In this document: positions 1-11,280 of the stretch, in pieces
Position numbering within the stretch: position 1 is the first letter of the stretch
Layout: each line of letters begins with the position of its first letter
DNA from: Gymnothorax reevesii
Taxonomy: Eukaryota; Chordata; Actinopteri; Anguilliformes; Muraenidae
Assembly: GCA_029721435.1 (NCBI GenBank)
Contig: CM056577.1
Location: 117,488,219-117,552,218, forward strand
Direction of reading: 5' to 3'
Length of the DNA: 64,000 bases
The notes under the pieces: model-generated
Databases searched by the model: none
The model's input: the letters and a program-made list of their open reading frames with translations, nothing else
What the model was told of the DNA's origin: nothing
Position numbers and translations under genes: made by a program

Positions 1-751
1 AAGCTCTACACTAGCACCTGAATCCTTCGATCGTCCCTCAACCAGATTAAGCTTTAAAATAGTTCGTAAATGAACAATATTTCTCTTTACAATGATTTCT
101 AGAAAGCAGACGTTACGGGACTCCCGTGTTCTCGCATTTGCGCACACGTTCGAAATCAAAGTCCAAAGCCAAAATGGATGGTTCGGTAATTATCTGAAGC
201 ATTTTGTGTTGCGTTCAATGATTACCGAGTATTATTACTGCAAAGCTGACGCTATTTTCCTTTTTGCGCCCAGGAAGCACTTTAGTCTGTACCCTCTGAG
301 TTTCCTCATATCCTGTTTTCCGCAGCAGAGAGCAATAGGAGACAAGGCAGAACGTCGGGAAAACGCAGAGCTTGAATTTGACGGACTGTTTGGAATTAGA
401 GTCCTGTTTTCATGTTTGAATTATACATTTGTGCACGGATGCATGGCAGTAAAGGCGAAACGAGGTCTTATGAAGCTTTGAATCTCTTTTTAATCATTGT
501 ATTGTAAATTGTTTCAACACTCGAAGCATCATGTATAACGCTCGTAGGCGTCATCTGCTGGTAAAATAAATTTTCTGCAGTCAAATAATTGTGCAGTCAA
601 ACGGGATTGTCGGCCCCGTCCAGAAGAATTTGGATCATATGCAAAATGTAAATGAAAACGGCAAGCAGTAATTTGCAAACCTCATTTAATTTATATTCCT
701 TGAAAAAGATACAACAGCAAATTAAATCATGTTTATTTATTTTTTTAAATA
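1..751. other. no gene or repeat recognised
   Basis: The 129-codon open frame at 92-481 (+) has no recognisable domain and ordinary composition; I do not consider it a gene. The following 786-1150 is likewise featureless AT-rich sequence. Confidence 0.6.
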
Positions 752-785
752 CACTGCTCAAAAAAATAAAGGGAACACTTGTCAA
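752..785 (+). mobile_element. Tc1-like terminal inverted repeat, solo fragment
   Basis: After a TA, the sequence CACTGCTCAAAAAAATAAAG and the following GGAACACTT match a terminus common to teleost Tc1-like elements. No partner terminus or transposase is nearby, so this is an orphan end. Confidence 0.6.
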
Positions 786-1150
786 TTCACACATGCATAA
801 GCAGCTCACACACATAAGCAGTAGGATTTTGTAGCTTTGATTAGAATTAGGGACGAACATTGCAAATTAGCCCTGGCTATAAATGTTGTAGTGTGTCACA
901 TGTTTAATGTACACACCTGTCCCTATCAAATAAACGAGAAATAAATAAATAAATATTAGTACTCTCGGTATTGCGTGGGTTGATAAAAAAAAAAAACGTG
1001 GCATTCGGCAGTTTAATAGGCTATAAAAGCTTGTGGCTCTAGCTGTTTGCATGAGAATCAACAAGTATGCCATTTTGAATAACGTTGATTTAAATTCAGC
1101 AAATTCGCATCCAGACATAGCCTAAGGGTCATTTCACGCCAAACTGAACA

Positions 1151-1266
1151 GGGCTCCCGGCCTTACCCCTTCTGGTTTCCATGAAATCTATGTTAAGAAT
1201 AGCCCTTAGGGCTCCCGGCCTTACCCCTTCTGGTTTCCATGAAATCTATGTTAAGAATAGCCCTTA
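1151..1266 (+). repeat. perfect tandem duplication of a 58-bp unit
   Basis: The unit beginning GGGCTCCCGGCCTTACCCCT is present twice head to tail (1151-1208 and 1209-1266) with no difference seen. It abuts the target-site copy of the MITE that follows, so the duplication is recent or has been homogenised. Confidence 0.9.
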
Positions 1267-1274
1267 GGACCAAT

Positions 1275-1753
1275 CATAGATACACATAAACACTAGATGG
1301 CTCAAGCACGCTGCGAGCCAATGTGAAGTAACGTCGTCACAGGGCGGCCATCTTGGGACAGGGCTGCTCGATCACTCATAATTTTACAGCCAATGGAGCA
1401 CGGACTTTGAAATAATTGTAAATTGCTCAACTCTCCCAAATTCTCGACTGATTTTCGAACAAACGGCTTGGTTTGTTGGGTAAACATCAGAGATGTAGTT
1501 AGTTAACAGCATTTTAAGAATAATTAAAACCATTGAATTCAATATAAAAAGTACATTAAGGTTTGTAATAACCCAATCCGTTTGTAAATCCGTCAATAAT
1601 TCAGCGAGTTACGAGTATTAAAGCGAGTAAATCATCCACCTTACCTCCGACTACAGCACAGCGCACCAGAGCAGTCCCCTGTCCTAAGATGGCTAACCAG
1701 TGACGACGCTGCCGACTCTGCCTTGAGCCATCTAGTGTTTATATATATCTATG
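1275..1753. mobile_element. hAT-like MITE with CATAGA termini
   Basis: Ends are imperfect inverted repeats about 90 bp long: left CATAGATACACATAAACACT, right arm its complement ending ATCTATG. Both arms include a CTAGATGGCTCAAG segment and a GCCATCTTgGGACAG segment. The flanks GGACCAAT (1267-1274) and GAACCAAT (1754-1761) form an 8-bp target duplication with one mismatch, the length typical of hAT. No coding capacity. Confidence 0.75.
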
Positions 1754-2103
1754 GAACCAATAATGAGTTGCCCAAATTTCAGCAACAACGGTGCAATAGT
1801 TTTTGAGATACACGCCTTTGAAATTTGCTGACCACGCCCATAGTGCCATTTTGCTGGATCCTAGGCCAGTGTTTAGTGGGCCGTATCTCCGTGCGCATCA
1901 GTGCAATTCGCTAAATCTTTTCATATCGATGACAATACATTGTTGGCTTTTGGAATTCAACATCAGAAGTGTTGTCCGCTGTTATGTAAAAACGAGAATT
2001 GTGGAAAATGCTAGTTAAATTTGCATACCGACATTTTGCAAAGGATTTTCCAGACAGATTTTTTAAACAGCATGTTCACAATCTCAAACCTGTCTTTCTA
2101 GTC

Positions 2104-2570
2104 ACACTGTATATTGGCGAGGTAGGAACCAAAATGCGTTGTGACCCTCCAGTCCATCTAGTTTAGAAAAATCTAAGGTTTGAAATGTGTCATGTCAGCA
2201 AAAATGCTAAATTAGCATATTTTTCGAAGTGGTAAATGGTAATGTAGACTGTTAAAATTTACTGAAAATTTTTCACACAAGTAATCTTATGTCCATGAAT
2301 ACCAAGTTCCATCGACTAGCCGAAACTCCTTCAGGTAAAAATTGATAGGACAACTATCCTCGATCACAATGAAAATGCTAATTAATCCAAAGGGGTTGCT
2401 TTTGATAGTTTTCCACTTAAAGCCTTAAAATATCACGGATCGTAACACTGTATATCGACTTTGTAAGTACCAAAACGCATTTGGCCCCTTGACTTTGGTT
2501 TGGCTCGACTAAAACAAAAGTCTGAAATAAACTCATGACTAAAAACCCAAAATGTAAATTAAACAGCAAA
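2104..2570 (+). repeat. diverged direct repeat, spacing about 340 bp
   Basis: CACTGTATATTGGCGAGGTA with its following CCAAAATGCG...GACC (about 2104-2220) recurs in diverged form as CACTGTATATCGACTTTGTA with CCAAAACGCA...GGCC (about 2446-2570). It overlaps the left arm of the inverted pair at 2328, so both probably belong to one older composite repeat. The sequence 1762-2103 shows nothing else. Confidence 0.55.
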
Positions 2571-2936
2571 TGCTTCTGAGGTTTACTTCAAACAGTGTGG
2601 TTGTACTCCTGTAAAACACATTTACAAAGTGAAACCAAATTATCCTCTTTACTAGGAAATTTATGGTCTCACTATGTTACAAATTGTCCAGCGTCATCAA
2701 TAAAGCTTCTTAAAATTGCTCATCTTGAAGTCTTGATATTTTTTTTAATTAGACTTTTTAATCCACCAATTTATTTTAAATACTAAGAAACCTGGTTTTA
2801 ATTGTTGTATAGTGTAACCTGCTACCAATATCTGTTTAACTTTTATGGTTATTTTTAAAGATAAAAAACTTTCCTGGATTAATTAGCATTTTCATCGTGA
2901 TCAAGGATAGTTGTCCTATCAATTTTTACCTGAAGG
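2328..2936. mobile_element. element bounded by 61-bp inverted repeats
   Basis: Positions 2328-2388 and 2876-2936 are inverted copies of each other with only two differences in 61 bases (for example CAATTTTTACCTGAAGG at the right end). The 487 bp between are AT-rich and non-coding. Near-identity of the arms against old surroundings suggests a fairly young non-autonomous DNA element or a recent inverted duplication. The flanks give no clear target duplication. Confidence 0.7.
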
Positions 2937-3689
2937 TTGTCTTGGAGATGTAGCCTCCACAATTGGGTCTTATATGGCTTGTCTGGAAAGATGATAAGAA
3001 CGAGTTCGCTGAAATATTGCTAGGGACAATCTGGCTTCCCAAAATATTGGTAGGGACATGTCCCGAGGTTCCATATACAAACCTATGGCCTTGCCTTCTG
3101 GTGTACCCTTTCGGAAGACACATCTTCTAATTATAGATTTAACAGCCAGAAATAAGCAATATGGTGGCACACAACATGCAACAGCTTATAATGGTTATGC
3201 AATTAGAGGAATTAGAGAAGAGAGACACGTATAGAAGTAAACTGCCAATAGTACTAGCCCTAGCAAGCTCTTGCAAAGTGAGTAAAAATCGATTATAACT
3301 GCAGTGGATACATACAGGAATTGCGGTCAGTGTCAGTCAGCTGCAGCTCGGAAAAATCCACTGTGGACACAATTTTCTTTTGGAAGAGATCGCCAATCTT
3401 CTTGGATCTTCTACTCGATGACGGGAAGACAAGAAAGTTCTTCTGGGAAGAGAGGAGTGCAAAGCGAAAAACCGAAAGAAAACCCTTCTGCTTCCAGAAG
3501 TACAGATCGCACTGGGCTAAGGAGGAGTATGTTGTGTGGGAGGACTGGTGGTGAGAGGTCAAGAGGAGTCATTTTCAAACATGAAGATAATATTTAGATC
3601 CGGTGAAAAGTGGGGGTTTGCTTCAATTAGTCCAGTGAAACTCAACACTGTCTTAAAGAATCTAATTGGGGACGTGCGCCTATAAGTGC

Positions 3690-3752
3690 TTAATGATGGT
3701 AATCTGTTGATTAATGATGGTAATCTGTTGATTAATGATGGCAATCTGTTGA
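3690..3752 (+). repeat. 21-bp unit repeated three times in LINE ORF1
   Basis: TTAATGATGGTAATCTGTTGA occurs three times in direct tandem with a single T/C difference in the last copy. In the ORF1 frame it encodes a repeated NDGNLLI heptapeptide. Confidence 0.9.
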
Positions 3753-4530
3753 TTGTTTGTAAAGGAGAAGAGCAGAGAGAGCCGACCAGGAGGATAAAAA
3801 AAAGAAAAATCTGAAAAAATTACAGTGGTGAGTACAAGCTATATTGAGAGCACCAACAAGTGGGCTAAAAGAGTAATTTGGGGAGTGCCGGTTGGAGTTT
3901 CAATGGAGGAATTAAGAGCTAATATTAGAGGCGAAAAAGTAAAAGGCGCGCGGAGGTTGCAAGTAATTCGGTGAGTTGTAAGAAAGGACAGTGAGAGTGT
4001 TTTGCTTGAATTTGAGAAAGAATTGTTTCCTAGAAAAGTGACTCCAGGATTTATGAGTTATAGAGTGAGAGAGTTTGTGCCAAAATCGATGAGGTGCTAC
4101 AGCTGTCAAGAGATTTGGTCACACAGCTGATGTTTGTAAAGGCAGAAGGAGGTGTCAGAGATGTGAAGGGGATTACGAGTACGATCAGTGTAAAAACAAG
4201 CAGCCAAAATGTTGCAGCTGTGGGGGAGATCACAGTGTGGCCGATGGAGGATGTGAAGTAATGAAACAGGAAGTGGAAGAAATACAGCAGATGAGATCCC
4301 AGAAAAAGGTCACATGCGCTGAAGCTGTGAGGTTGGTGGGCCAGAATAGAGGAAGTGATGGGAACAGCTGGGCAGGAAGGCAACTTAAAAAGGCCGTCAC
4401 TCAGAATCAGGAATGGAAAGTGACGGTCAATTTAAAAAGGCGAGTTACATTTATTGCAGGGTATTAAACGCCACCATGGAGGTCAGATCTAAAACTGAGA
4501 GGATACAAATAATTGTAAAAGCAGCTGCTC

Positions 4531-5152
4531 CGCCCCCCCCCCCCTTTTTTTTTCTCTATGATTTGTGGTAAGGTGTGATGGCTGGTGTGTTGAGACGCCA
4601 AACGCTGCGGCCAGAATAAAAGGAAGTCTCGCAGATTGAGAGAGAGACAGACAAATAAAATAAGAGAGAGAGAAAGAGAGACTCGCGCTTCCAACAGACC
4701 TAGATCTCGTCCGAGTGCAAAGAAGCAAAGCCAACTCGATTCCCTTGGTATCTAGAACATTTCCTCTTTTGCAGCCAATACCTCAGCAACTGTCTTACTA
4801 GAGACCTTACTGGCTTAAGTGCAAACATAACACTGACACTCTAGCAAGAGCAGTGAGGCGGAACTAGGGCTTAAATAGTATCCAGGCGACGCCTTCAATG
4901 TCACCTTTAATGCCAGCTGGCCCAAGAATTTGATAGTGGGCTAACCGATATCGTCCCGGATGAGAGCAACCAAGAAAGCTCTCAAAGCCTCCAAAAACCG
5001 TGACATAAGGTGGTCCATGGGAGATCCTGGGTTGGGATGTTGGATATATTGGGTGCTGCCTTGGGGGGAGAATGTGTGTTCATGCTAAAGGAAAATTAAC
5101 AAAAATTGATGTATGTACATGTAAAACAAATAAAAAATTGTTCACACACAAA
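4531..5152 (+). mobile_element. 622-bp retroposed insertion with C-run 5' end
   Basis: Flanked by a perfect 14-bp target duplication AAAAGCAGCTGCTC (4517-4530 and 5153-5166), inside LINE ORF1. The insert begins CG followed by about 12 C and 9 T, contains a GA-rich stretch and no ORF, and ends AATAAAAAATTGTTCACACA then A-rich sequence, consistent with an RNA-derived 3' end carrying a polyadenylation hexamer. I do not recognise its source; a SINE, a truncated LINE 3' end or a processed non-coding RNA are all possible. Confidence 0.75.
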
Positions 5153-5269
5153 AAAAGCAGCTGCTCATCATCTGGATTTTCGTGAGGTGACTCGGGAGGA
5201 GATTAGAAATGACCTCAAGCTTTCTGGCCAAGCTGGTCAAGTGCAAGGATGGGTTGGCTAACTGTAATA

Positions 5270-8200
5270 ATGTTTCTCCTTTTGCAGTGGAATGCAAGAA
5301 GTTTATTAGATGATGGACAGGAATTTAAAATGTATATTGATGATTTAATTTAAATTCCGGAAGTCATTTGTGTACAGGAAACATGGCTGAAGCAAACTTT
5401 GGATTTTATACTGGTTGGGTACATTGCCACCTGGTGCGATTGGGATGGCGGAGTAGAAGGGGGATGTGCAACTTTTATCAAGGAGGGTCCTGCATTTAGA
5501 GAATTAGGTGTCGGCAGACTACCGGAATATGTTGCTATGAAGGTATGGACAAGTGACGGAGACCTGAAAATGATAAATTATTATAATCCCTGTGGGAAAC
5601 TAGAGTTGAATGAATTAACTAAAGTGGAGGGGATGGAGGATCTCAGGGTGATTGTATGTGGGGACTTAAATGCACACAGCACTTTATGGGGTGGAGTGAG
5701 AACAGATGGTGTTGGTGAGGTAATAGAAGAGATGTTCGCAGAGAAAGGTATGGTGTGTTTAAATGATGGGAGAGGAACTAAGATAGATCTGCATACAGGG
5801 AGCACTTCAGCATTGGACTTAACATTAGTATTGAGACAGTTAGCAGGGAGGAGTGAGTGGGAGATGTTACAGGAATCACGAGTAGGAAGCGAGCATTTTT
5901 CGGTGTGATGTAATGTCTCAGTACAAAGAAGGCGGGAACATCGGGGAGCAAAGGGGAGATGGGTATTCAGTGGTGCTAACTGGGAATTGTTCATATGTGT
6001 AAGACTGAAAAAATAGATCTAAATAAAGATAGTGAGGAGAATTCTGAAAAGTTTGGTGCAACATTATCAGAAGCAGCTAATCAGACCATTTCCAAAAGCA
6101 ACGGAAGAATAAAGAGAGAAGCAGTGCCCTGGTGGACCAATGAATGCAATGCAGCAGTGAAAGACAGGAATAAAGCCCTTAGGTTATTAAAGAAGACTTA
6201 TAATTTTCAGGATTTGATTAAATACAGACAAGCTCAAGCAAAAGTCAGGAGAACTATTTGTACTGCCAAAAGGCAAAGCTGGAAGACCTTTTGTAGTAGA
6301 ATCGGTAGAACAACACCTGTAGGAGACGTCTGGGGTATGATGATAGCATGAGAGGGATAAGAAGCGAGGGACAGTATCCAGTAATGAAGATGGGAGAGGA
6401 GACTGCGGTGTTGGACAAAGAGAAGGCAGAAACGATAGCAAAAGTGCTTATTAAAATCCATTGCTCTGATAATTTGTTAGAGGAGGGTAAAAGAGGGAGA
6501 GAAATAACTAGAGCAGCCTTTCCTGGAATCCTTGATTGAAGAGAAGAGTGTATCTCAACAACAGATGCTCCATTTACTTTTAGTGAAATGAAGAGGGCAA
6601 TATTGAAATCAGGCCTAACCTCTCATGGAAAAGATGATATATGTTATATAATGTTAAACAAATTAGGGGACGGGACATTCTTGGAACTGTTATGTATAGG
6701 AATCAGGAAAGTCACCAGCAGGGAGGAAGGAGGCAGTGATCATACCAATCAGGAAGCCAGGGAAAGACCCATCAAATCCGATGAGAGACAGACCTATTGC
6801 GTTAACTTCACATGTAGGGAAAATAATGGAGAGAATGATCACATAACATAACATAACATGAATGGCAAGAACAGGCCTTTCAGCCCAACTACACTCGCCA
6901 GTTTCTTTATACTATAGTGAATATATCCCTTCAGATACTCAATGACTCAATGGTATCTAGCTTTAGGTCAAGCCTGATCTTGAAAACTCCCAAGGTCTCT
7001 GCCTCAACAATATGGCCAGGCAAGCTATTCCACGTTGAAATTACTCTTTGGGTGAAGAAATATTTCCGAATATCAGTACTAAATTTACCTTTGGTCAACT
7101 TCCATTTGTGACCCCAAGTTCTACTCACAACACTTGGTCGAAGGAATCCTACATAATTCACTTTGTTAATCCCTTTAACATATTTAAAGACCTCAATCAA
7201 ATCACCCCTGTGTCTCTTTTTCCTAAGACTAAAGAGATTAAGGATCTTCAGCCTCTTCTCGTAGCTTTCATCTTTTATACCTGGAACAAGCTTAGTGGTT
7301 CTTCTCTGAACTTTCTCTAGAGCCTCTATATCTCTCTTAAAGTATGGTCCCCAGAACTGTACATAATACTCCAGATGTGGTCTAACGAACGTGTTCTACA
7401 AAAGAAGCATCACCTACTTAGATTTGTGCTCAATACTTTTGGCAATGTATCCCAGCATCTGATTAGCTTTTTTAACTGCTATGGCACAATGGTTAGAACC
7501 TGTGAGGGTTTGGTCAACAATCACTCCCAGATCTTTCTCTTGTGCAGCACATTCCAGATTTAAACCTCCCATGAAGTAATCCCGTCTAATGTTTTTATTA
7601 CCCACATGTACAACTTTACATTTTGCTAGATTAAATTTCATTAGCCACATTTCTGCCCAATTCTGGATTCTATCCAAATCGTCCTGAATCACTTTAGTGG
7701 ACCCTAAATTATTTGCCAAACCCCCCAATTTAGTATCATCTGCAAATTTAACCAATCTGCTCTCAATATTCCTATCAAGGTCATTAATGTAGATGAGGAA
7801 CAGCAGGGGTCCCAACACCAATCCCTGGGGGACACCACTCCCCACCATACCTAGCTCAGATGAGATACCACTGACCACCACTCTGTGTTCTGTCTTGTAA
7901 CCAGTTTTGAATCCACTTCAGAATACCTCCTGTAACTCCAATGGAGCTCATTTTAAAAATTAGTCTCTTATGCGGGACTGTATCGAATGCTTTCTGAAAA
8001 TCCAAGTATATGATGTCACAAGCCCTACTTTGGTCATAAGTCCTGGTGGCCTCTTCAAAAAACTCTAGAAGGTTCATTAGGCATGACCTTCCCTTCCGAA
8101 AACCATGTTGGCTATCCCTCAAGATACTGTTACGTTCAAGAAATAAGTCCAGCTCATCTTTTATAATACAGTAGATTCCAATATTTTGCATGCAATGCAA

Positions 8201-10725
8201 GTTAAACTGACTGGCCTGTAGTTTCCTGGCTCGGTACGGTCCCCTTTCTTAAATATTGGTATTATATTGCCCTGTTTCCAATCATTTCGTATTTCTCCAG
8301 TTTCTAAAGACCGTCTGAAGATGTCGAATAGAGGCTTAAAGATGATCTCACCAACTTCCCTGAGCACTCTAGGATATAAGCCGTCAGGACCCGCCGCCTT
8401 ATCTGCCTTTATTTTATGCAACTTGTCTAATACTTCATTATCCCAAACCTCAATTTCCGCTAAATAATCTTGAGCATTTGACATGCCCTCTGGCCAAATA
8501 AAGACCCCCTCTGAGGTAATTCTCAACAAAGTAACCAACAATGATCACAGAAAGATCATTTTATTTGGAAAGCAGAGGAAGTCTGTCACCTCATCAGAGT
8601 GGACTGAGGAGAGGTTGAGGAATGATGGATCCTGTGATGTGTTTGGAAACAGATTAAGAAAGATCAAGTTACTACAGAATCAGTTCTGGCAGTCTTTTTT
8701 GATGTAGAAAAAGGCCTATGATATGGTTTGGAAGGAAGGTTAAATGGTTAAGCTAGCTTAGTTAGAATAAAAGGAAGAATGTATATAAGTGGATTGAAGA
8801 TTTTTTGTTTGGTAGATGTATACAAGTGAAAATTGGAAATGCATTATCAGTGAAGTAGATGATAAAGAATGGTTCACCTCAGGGTAGTGTGATCAGCCCT
8901 ACTCTGCTCTATTATGATTGGTGATGTCTTTTCTCAAATACAAGATGATATCGGATGATCATTGTTTGCAGATGACGGAGCTGTGTGGAAAAGGGGCAGA
9001 AACGCTAATCATATTGTGAGGAAAATACTAGAGGCAGTAATGATGGTGAAGAAATGGTCATATTTGTGGGGATTTCAGCTTGCAGTTGAGAAAACTGAAA
9101 CAGTAATGTTTAAAAGGAAAAGAAATGTTGATACCCTGATCAAGATCAATGGGCAAATAATTGAGCAAGTTCCTGTCTTTAAATTCCTGGGTGTGTGGTT
9201 TGATTCAAGGCTAACATGGAATGAATATATTAACAGGATTACAGATAAATTTAAAAATATTCTAAATGTGATGAGATGTTTAACGGGTTTGGAAAAGGGG
9301 GCAGACATATCCGCAGTCAGAAACATATATGTGGTCCTAATCAGGTCAGCGCTGGAATATGGTTGTTTTGCTTACGATTCAGCAGCAAAATCATAATTAA
9401 AGAAACATGAACGGGGGCAAGCCCAAGGTTTGAGATTGTGTTGTGATGCTCTTAGAATAACTTCAGTAGGCCTACCTGCTCTCGAAGTTGAAGTGGGAGA
9501 GACACCGCCTCATCTCTGAAGGAAACAGTTAATGATGAGTTACTGGGCAAATCTTAAAGGACATTTGCGGAAAAAAAAAAAAAAAACGTCCAACAACAAA
9601 AGTACTTTTACCAAGTTGTGAGGGAGAAAGAGCCAAATTTGATTGTTTTGCATGGAATAGTGGGAAAGTGGCTAGAGATATGGGTTTAAGTCTGAAATGG
9701 ATTGCCCCGACTATATCATTAACTGTAACATTGCCTTAGCTGTTTCCCTCACTATCAGTCGATCTGTGGTTTTTGGAAAAGGATCTGAGAAACTGTGGAA
9801 ATATTGCAATGCTTGTTGTAGATGGATTACAACAGTTTATCCAACATTTGTCCCAGTATATACTGATAGGTCCAAGGATCCTGATACAGGAAATACAGGT
9901 TTTGCATGTATTATTTCAGCTTTTACTTATCTGTTAATGGAAGGAGAACAAATAATTTATCTGTGTTCACAGTTGAGCTGATTGCAAGAACATTAGCTTT
10001 ACAGTGAGTAGAGGAATTGCAGATTTAAAAAGGTTATTATCTGCGCTGATTCATCTTCTTCTTCAGTGTCATTGCAATTGTTTAAGTCACAGAGCAGACA
10101 GGATATTTAAATGAAATTTAAGCACAATTATAGAGGCTCAGGAATTCCAACGTCACTGTAACCTTTTTGTGGATACCTGCTCACAGAGGAATTTAAGGGA
10201 ATGAAATAGTGGACAATTTAGCAGAACTAGCTCTTAAACATTAGGATGTCATGGATGTTCCTCTTAGTAAAAGTGAAATGAAAGGAATTATCAAAAGATG
10301 CATTATTAATGAGTAGGAGCATTGTTGGGATTCAGGAAACACAGGACGACATCTTTATTCAATTCAGCGGGACGTGGGCACGATGAGAACATCTAGAATA
10401 AATGCTACAGCGGAAAACATCTTCACAAGACAGAGAATGGGACACACAAAGCTTAATAAGACACTTCACTTAATAAACAAGCACCCAACAGGTCACTGAT
10501 CAATGTCAAGTAGAAGAGTCGGTAGAACATGTAATGTTACGTTGGCAGAAATACACACTGGCACAGCAAACACTCAAGAGTGACATTAGGAAACTAGGAG
10601 AAGAGAAGGTTTGTTTAAAAATGCATTTTCCATTGGTATAAAGAAGCTCTTCTCTTAATTGAAAGATACAGGACTGATTACCTGAATTAAGGCTTCGGAG
10701 AATTTTTTTTTTTTTTTTTTTTAAA
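5270..10725 (+). pseudogene. ORF2 of an I/Nimb-type LINE (endonuclease-RT-RNase H), broken
   Basis: ORF2 starts MFLLLQWNARSLLDDG at 5270. Endonuclease motifs: VICVQETW, NYYNPC, GDLNAHSTLWG (5662-5694), SALDLTL (5806-5826), SEHFSV (5890-5907). PWWTNECNAA lies at 6130. The reverse transcriptase follows: RDRPIALTSHVGKIMERMI, then after the insertion FFDVEK, NGSPQGS (8871-8891) and FADDGAVW (8965-8988), and thumb region to 9396. An RNase H domain is visible as VYTDRSKDPDTGNTGFA (9853-9905) and FLWIPAHRGI...GNEIVDNLAELAL (10168-10235). The C-terminal CDQCQVEESVEHVM finger is near 10500. Presence of RNase H and the finger places it in the I superfamily. Many stops and frameshifts; split at 6844-8539 by a CR1-type LINE. 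The enzyme would nick target DNA and reverse-transcribe the element RNA; this copy cannot. Confidence 0.8.
6844..8539 (-). mobile_element. CR1/Rex1-type LINE, 5'-truncated, antisense copy 1
   Basis: The minus strand encodes a 5'-truncated reverse transcriptase: ADKAAGPDGLYPRVLREVGE, GNIIPIFKKGD, NYRPVSLTC, DELDLFLERNSILRDSQHGF, IIYLDFQKAFDTVPH, GVPQGLVLGPLLFLIYINDL, FADDTKLG, then a C-terminal NSLPGHIVEAETLG region. It ends in ATGTT pentamer repeats (6844-6859). It sits in Nimb ORF2 with a 10-bp target duplication AATGATCACA (6834-6843 and 8540-8549). Two frameshifts separate the three coding blocks (8541-8161, 8200-7856, 7881-7414). Most of the RT fold is still readable, so the insertion is moderately young. 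Confidence 0.88.
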
Positions 10726-10826
10726 TGAGGGTTAGTTACTCTAGTCCACACTCCAACATAGTGGGTAGCACTAATGCACCTTAATATTGGTACCGACATT
10801 AAACACCAGGAGGAGAAGAAGATGAA
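10700..10826 (+). mobile_element. 3' UTR and GAA-rich tail of the I/Nimb-type LINE
   Basis: After a T run (10700-10722) comes TCTAGTCCACACTCCAACAT, then a GGTAGCACTAATGCACC segment and a terminal AGGAGGAGAAGAAGATGAAG. Fish Nimb-type LINEs characteristically end with a similar CACTCCAA...GTAGGTGGCGGTAATGCACC...GAAGAAGAAG tail, so this marks the 3' boundary of the element at about 10826. Confidence 0.7.
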
Positions 10827-10829
10827 GAC

Positions 10830-11280
10830 TACTTCAGGCTTCTTGCGATGGACAAACATGAACACCAAACAAATTCCTCCAGCTTCAGTAACATACTGTG
10901 CTGTTGTTCAGTACTGCCATCATTGTGCTTAATTGCATTGAGGCATGCATAACAAATGTTTGAATTTCTAATAACTTTGTTTGCATTGTAACCTGTAAGA
11001 TGGTAGAGAGCACAGGGCTTGGTTTTTGTGAGGTGAGGAGCAGGACTGCTTTCCATCAGATCTCATGTGTGTCCAGATATTGTCATCCTCCTGGTAGCTT
11101 ACAGATTTCAGTCTCAAGAAGCTGCCCAACTGATATTGATTTTACTACCTTGTGAAGCTCCAGTGGAGATGGGACTGGATTCCTCAGTCTTATGCTGCTG
11201 AACAGGTTTTCCAGACAGTCTTGGGCAAACCTGCATGTCCTCTCGGACTGATGGAATTGCAGACGTTGCCATGGCATTTC
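10830..11280 (-). pseudogene. P-element/THAP9-like transposase C-terminal remnant
   Basis: Minus-strand fragments read RFAQDCLENLFSSIRLRNPV (about 11235-11176), then YHLTGYNANKVIRNSNICYA and CLNAI (about 11010-10940). The QDxLENLFSxIRxxNP block followed by a GY...K...C..C segment is the C-terminal signature of P-element-type transposases, including vertebrate THAP9. Stops and frameshifts break it and I see no THAP domain or ends. Family assignment is from remembered motif pattern. The region 11281-11550 upstream may hold further decayed sequence of the same element. Confidence 0.55.

Larger units (their letters stand above)
3304..5261 (+). pseudogene. ORF1 (gag-like, zinc-knuckle) of an I/Nimb-type LINE, broken
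   Basis: Fragments in several frames read as one ORF1: an N-terminal piece (3321-3554), KWGFASISPVKLNTVLKNL (about 3610-3665), a CCHC knuckle CYSCQ...GH..DVC (about 4094-4137), a second CX2CX4C type motif and CCSCGGDHSVADGGC (about 4210-4255), and an end reading QGWVG before TAA at 5261. ORF1 proteins of this group bind element RNA in the ribonucleoprotein. It is interrupted at 4531-5152 by a retroposon and carries frameshifts and stops, so it is dead. A 21-bp in-frame triplication lies inside (3690-3752). Sequence 2937-3303 upstream shows nothing I can name and may include the element's 5' UTR. Confidence 0.75.

Noticed and set aside
92..481. 129-codon plus-strand ORF
   Set aside because: No recognisable domain, no neighbouring exons or repeats, composition as expected by chance.
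1302..1596. Minus ORFs of 61 and 70 codons
   Set aside because: They fall inside a non-coding MITE and have no domain.
5581..5994. 137-codon minus-strand ORF
   Set aside because: Antisense shadow of the LINE endonuclease domain, whose motifs lie on the plus strand.
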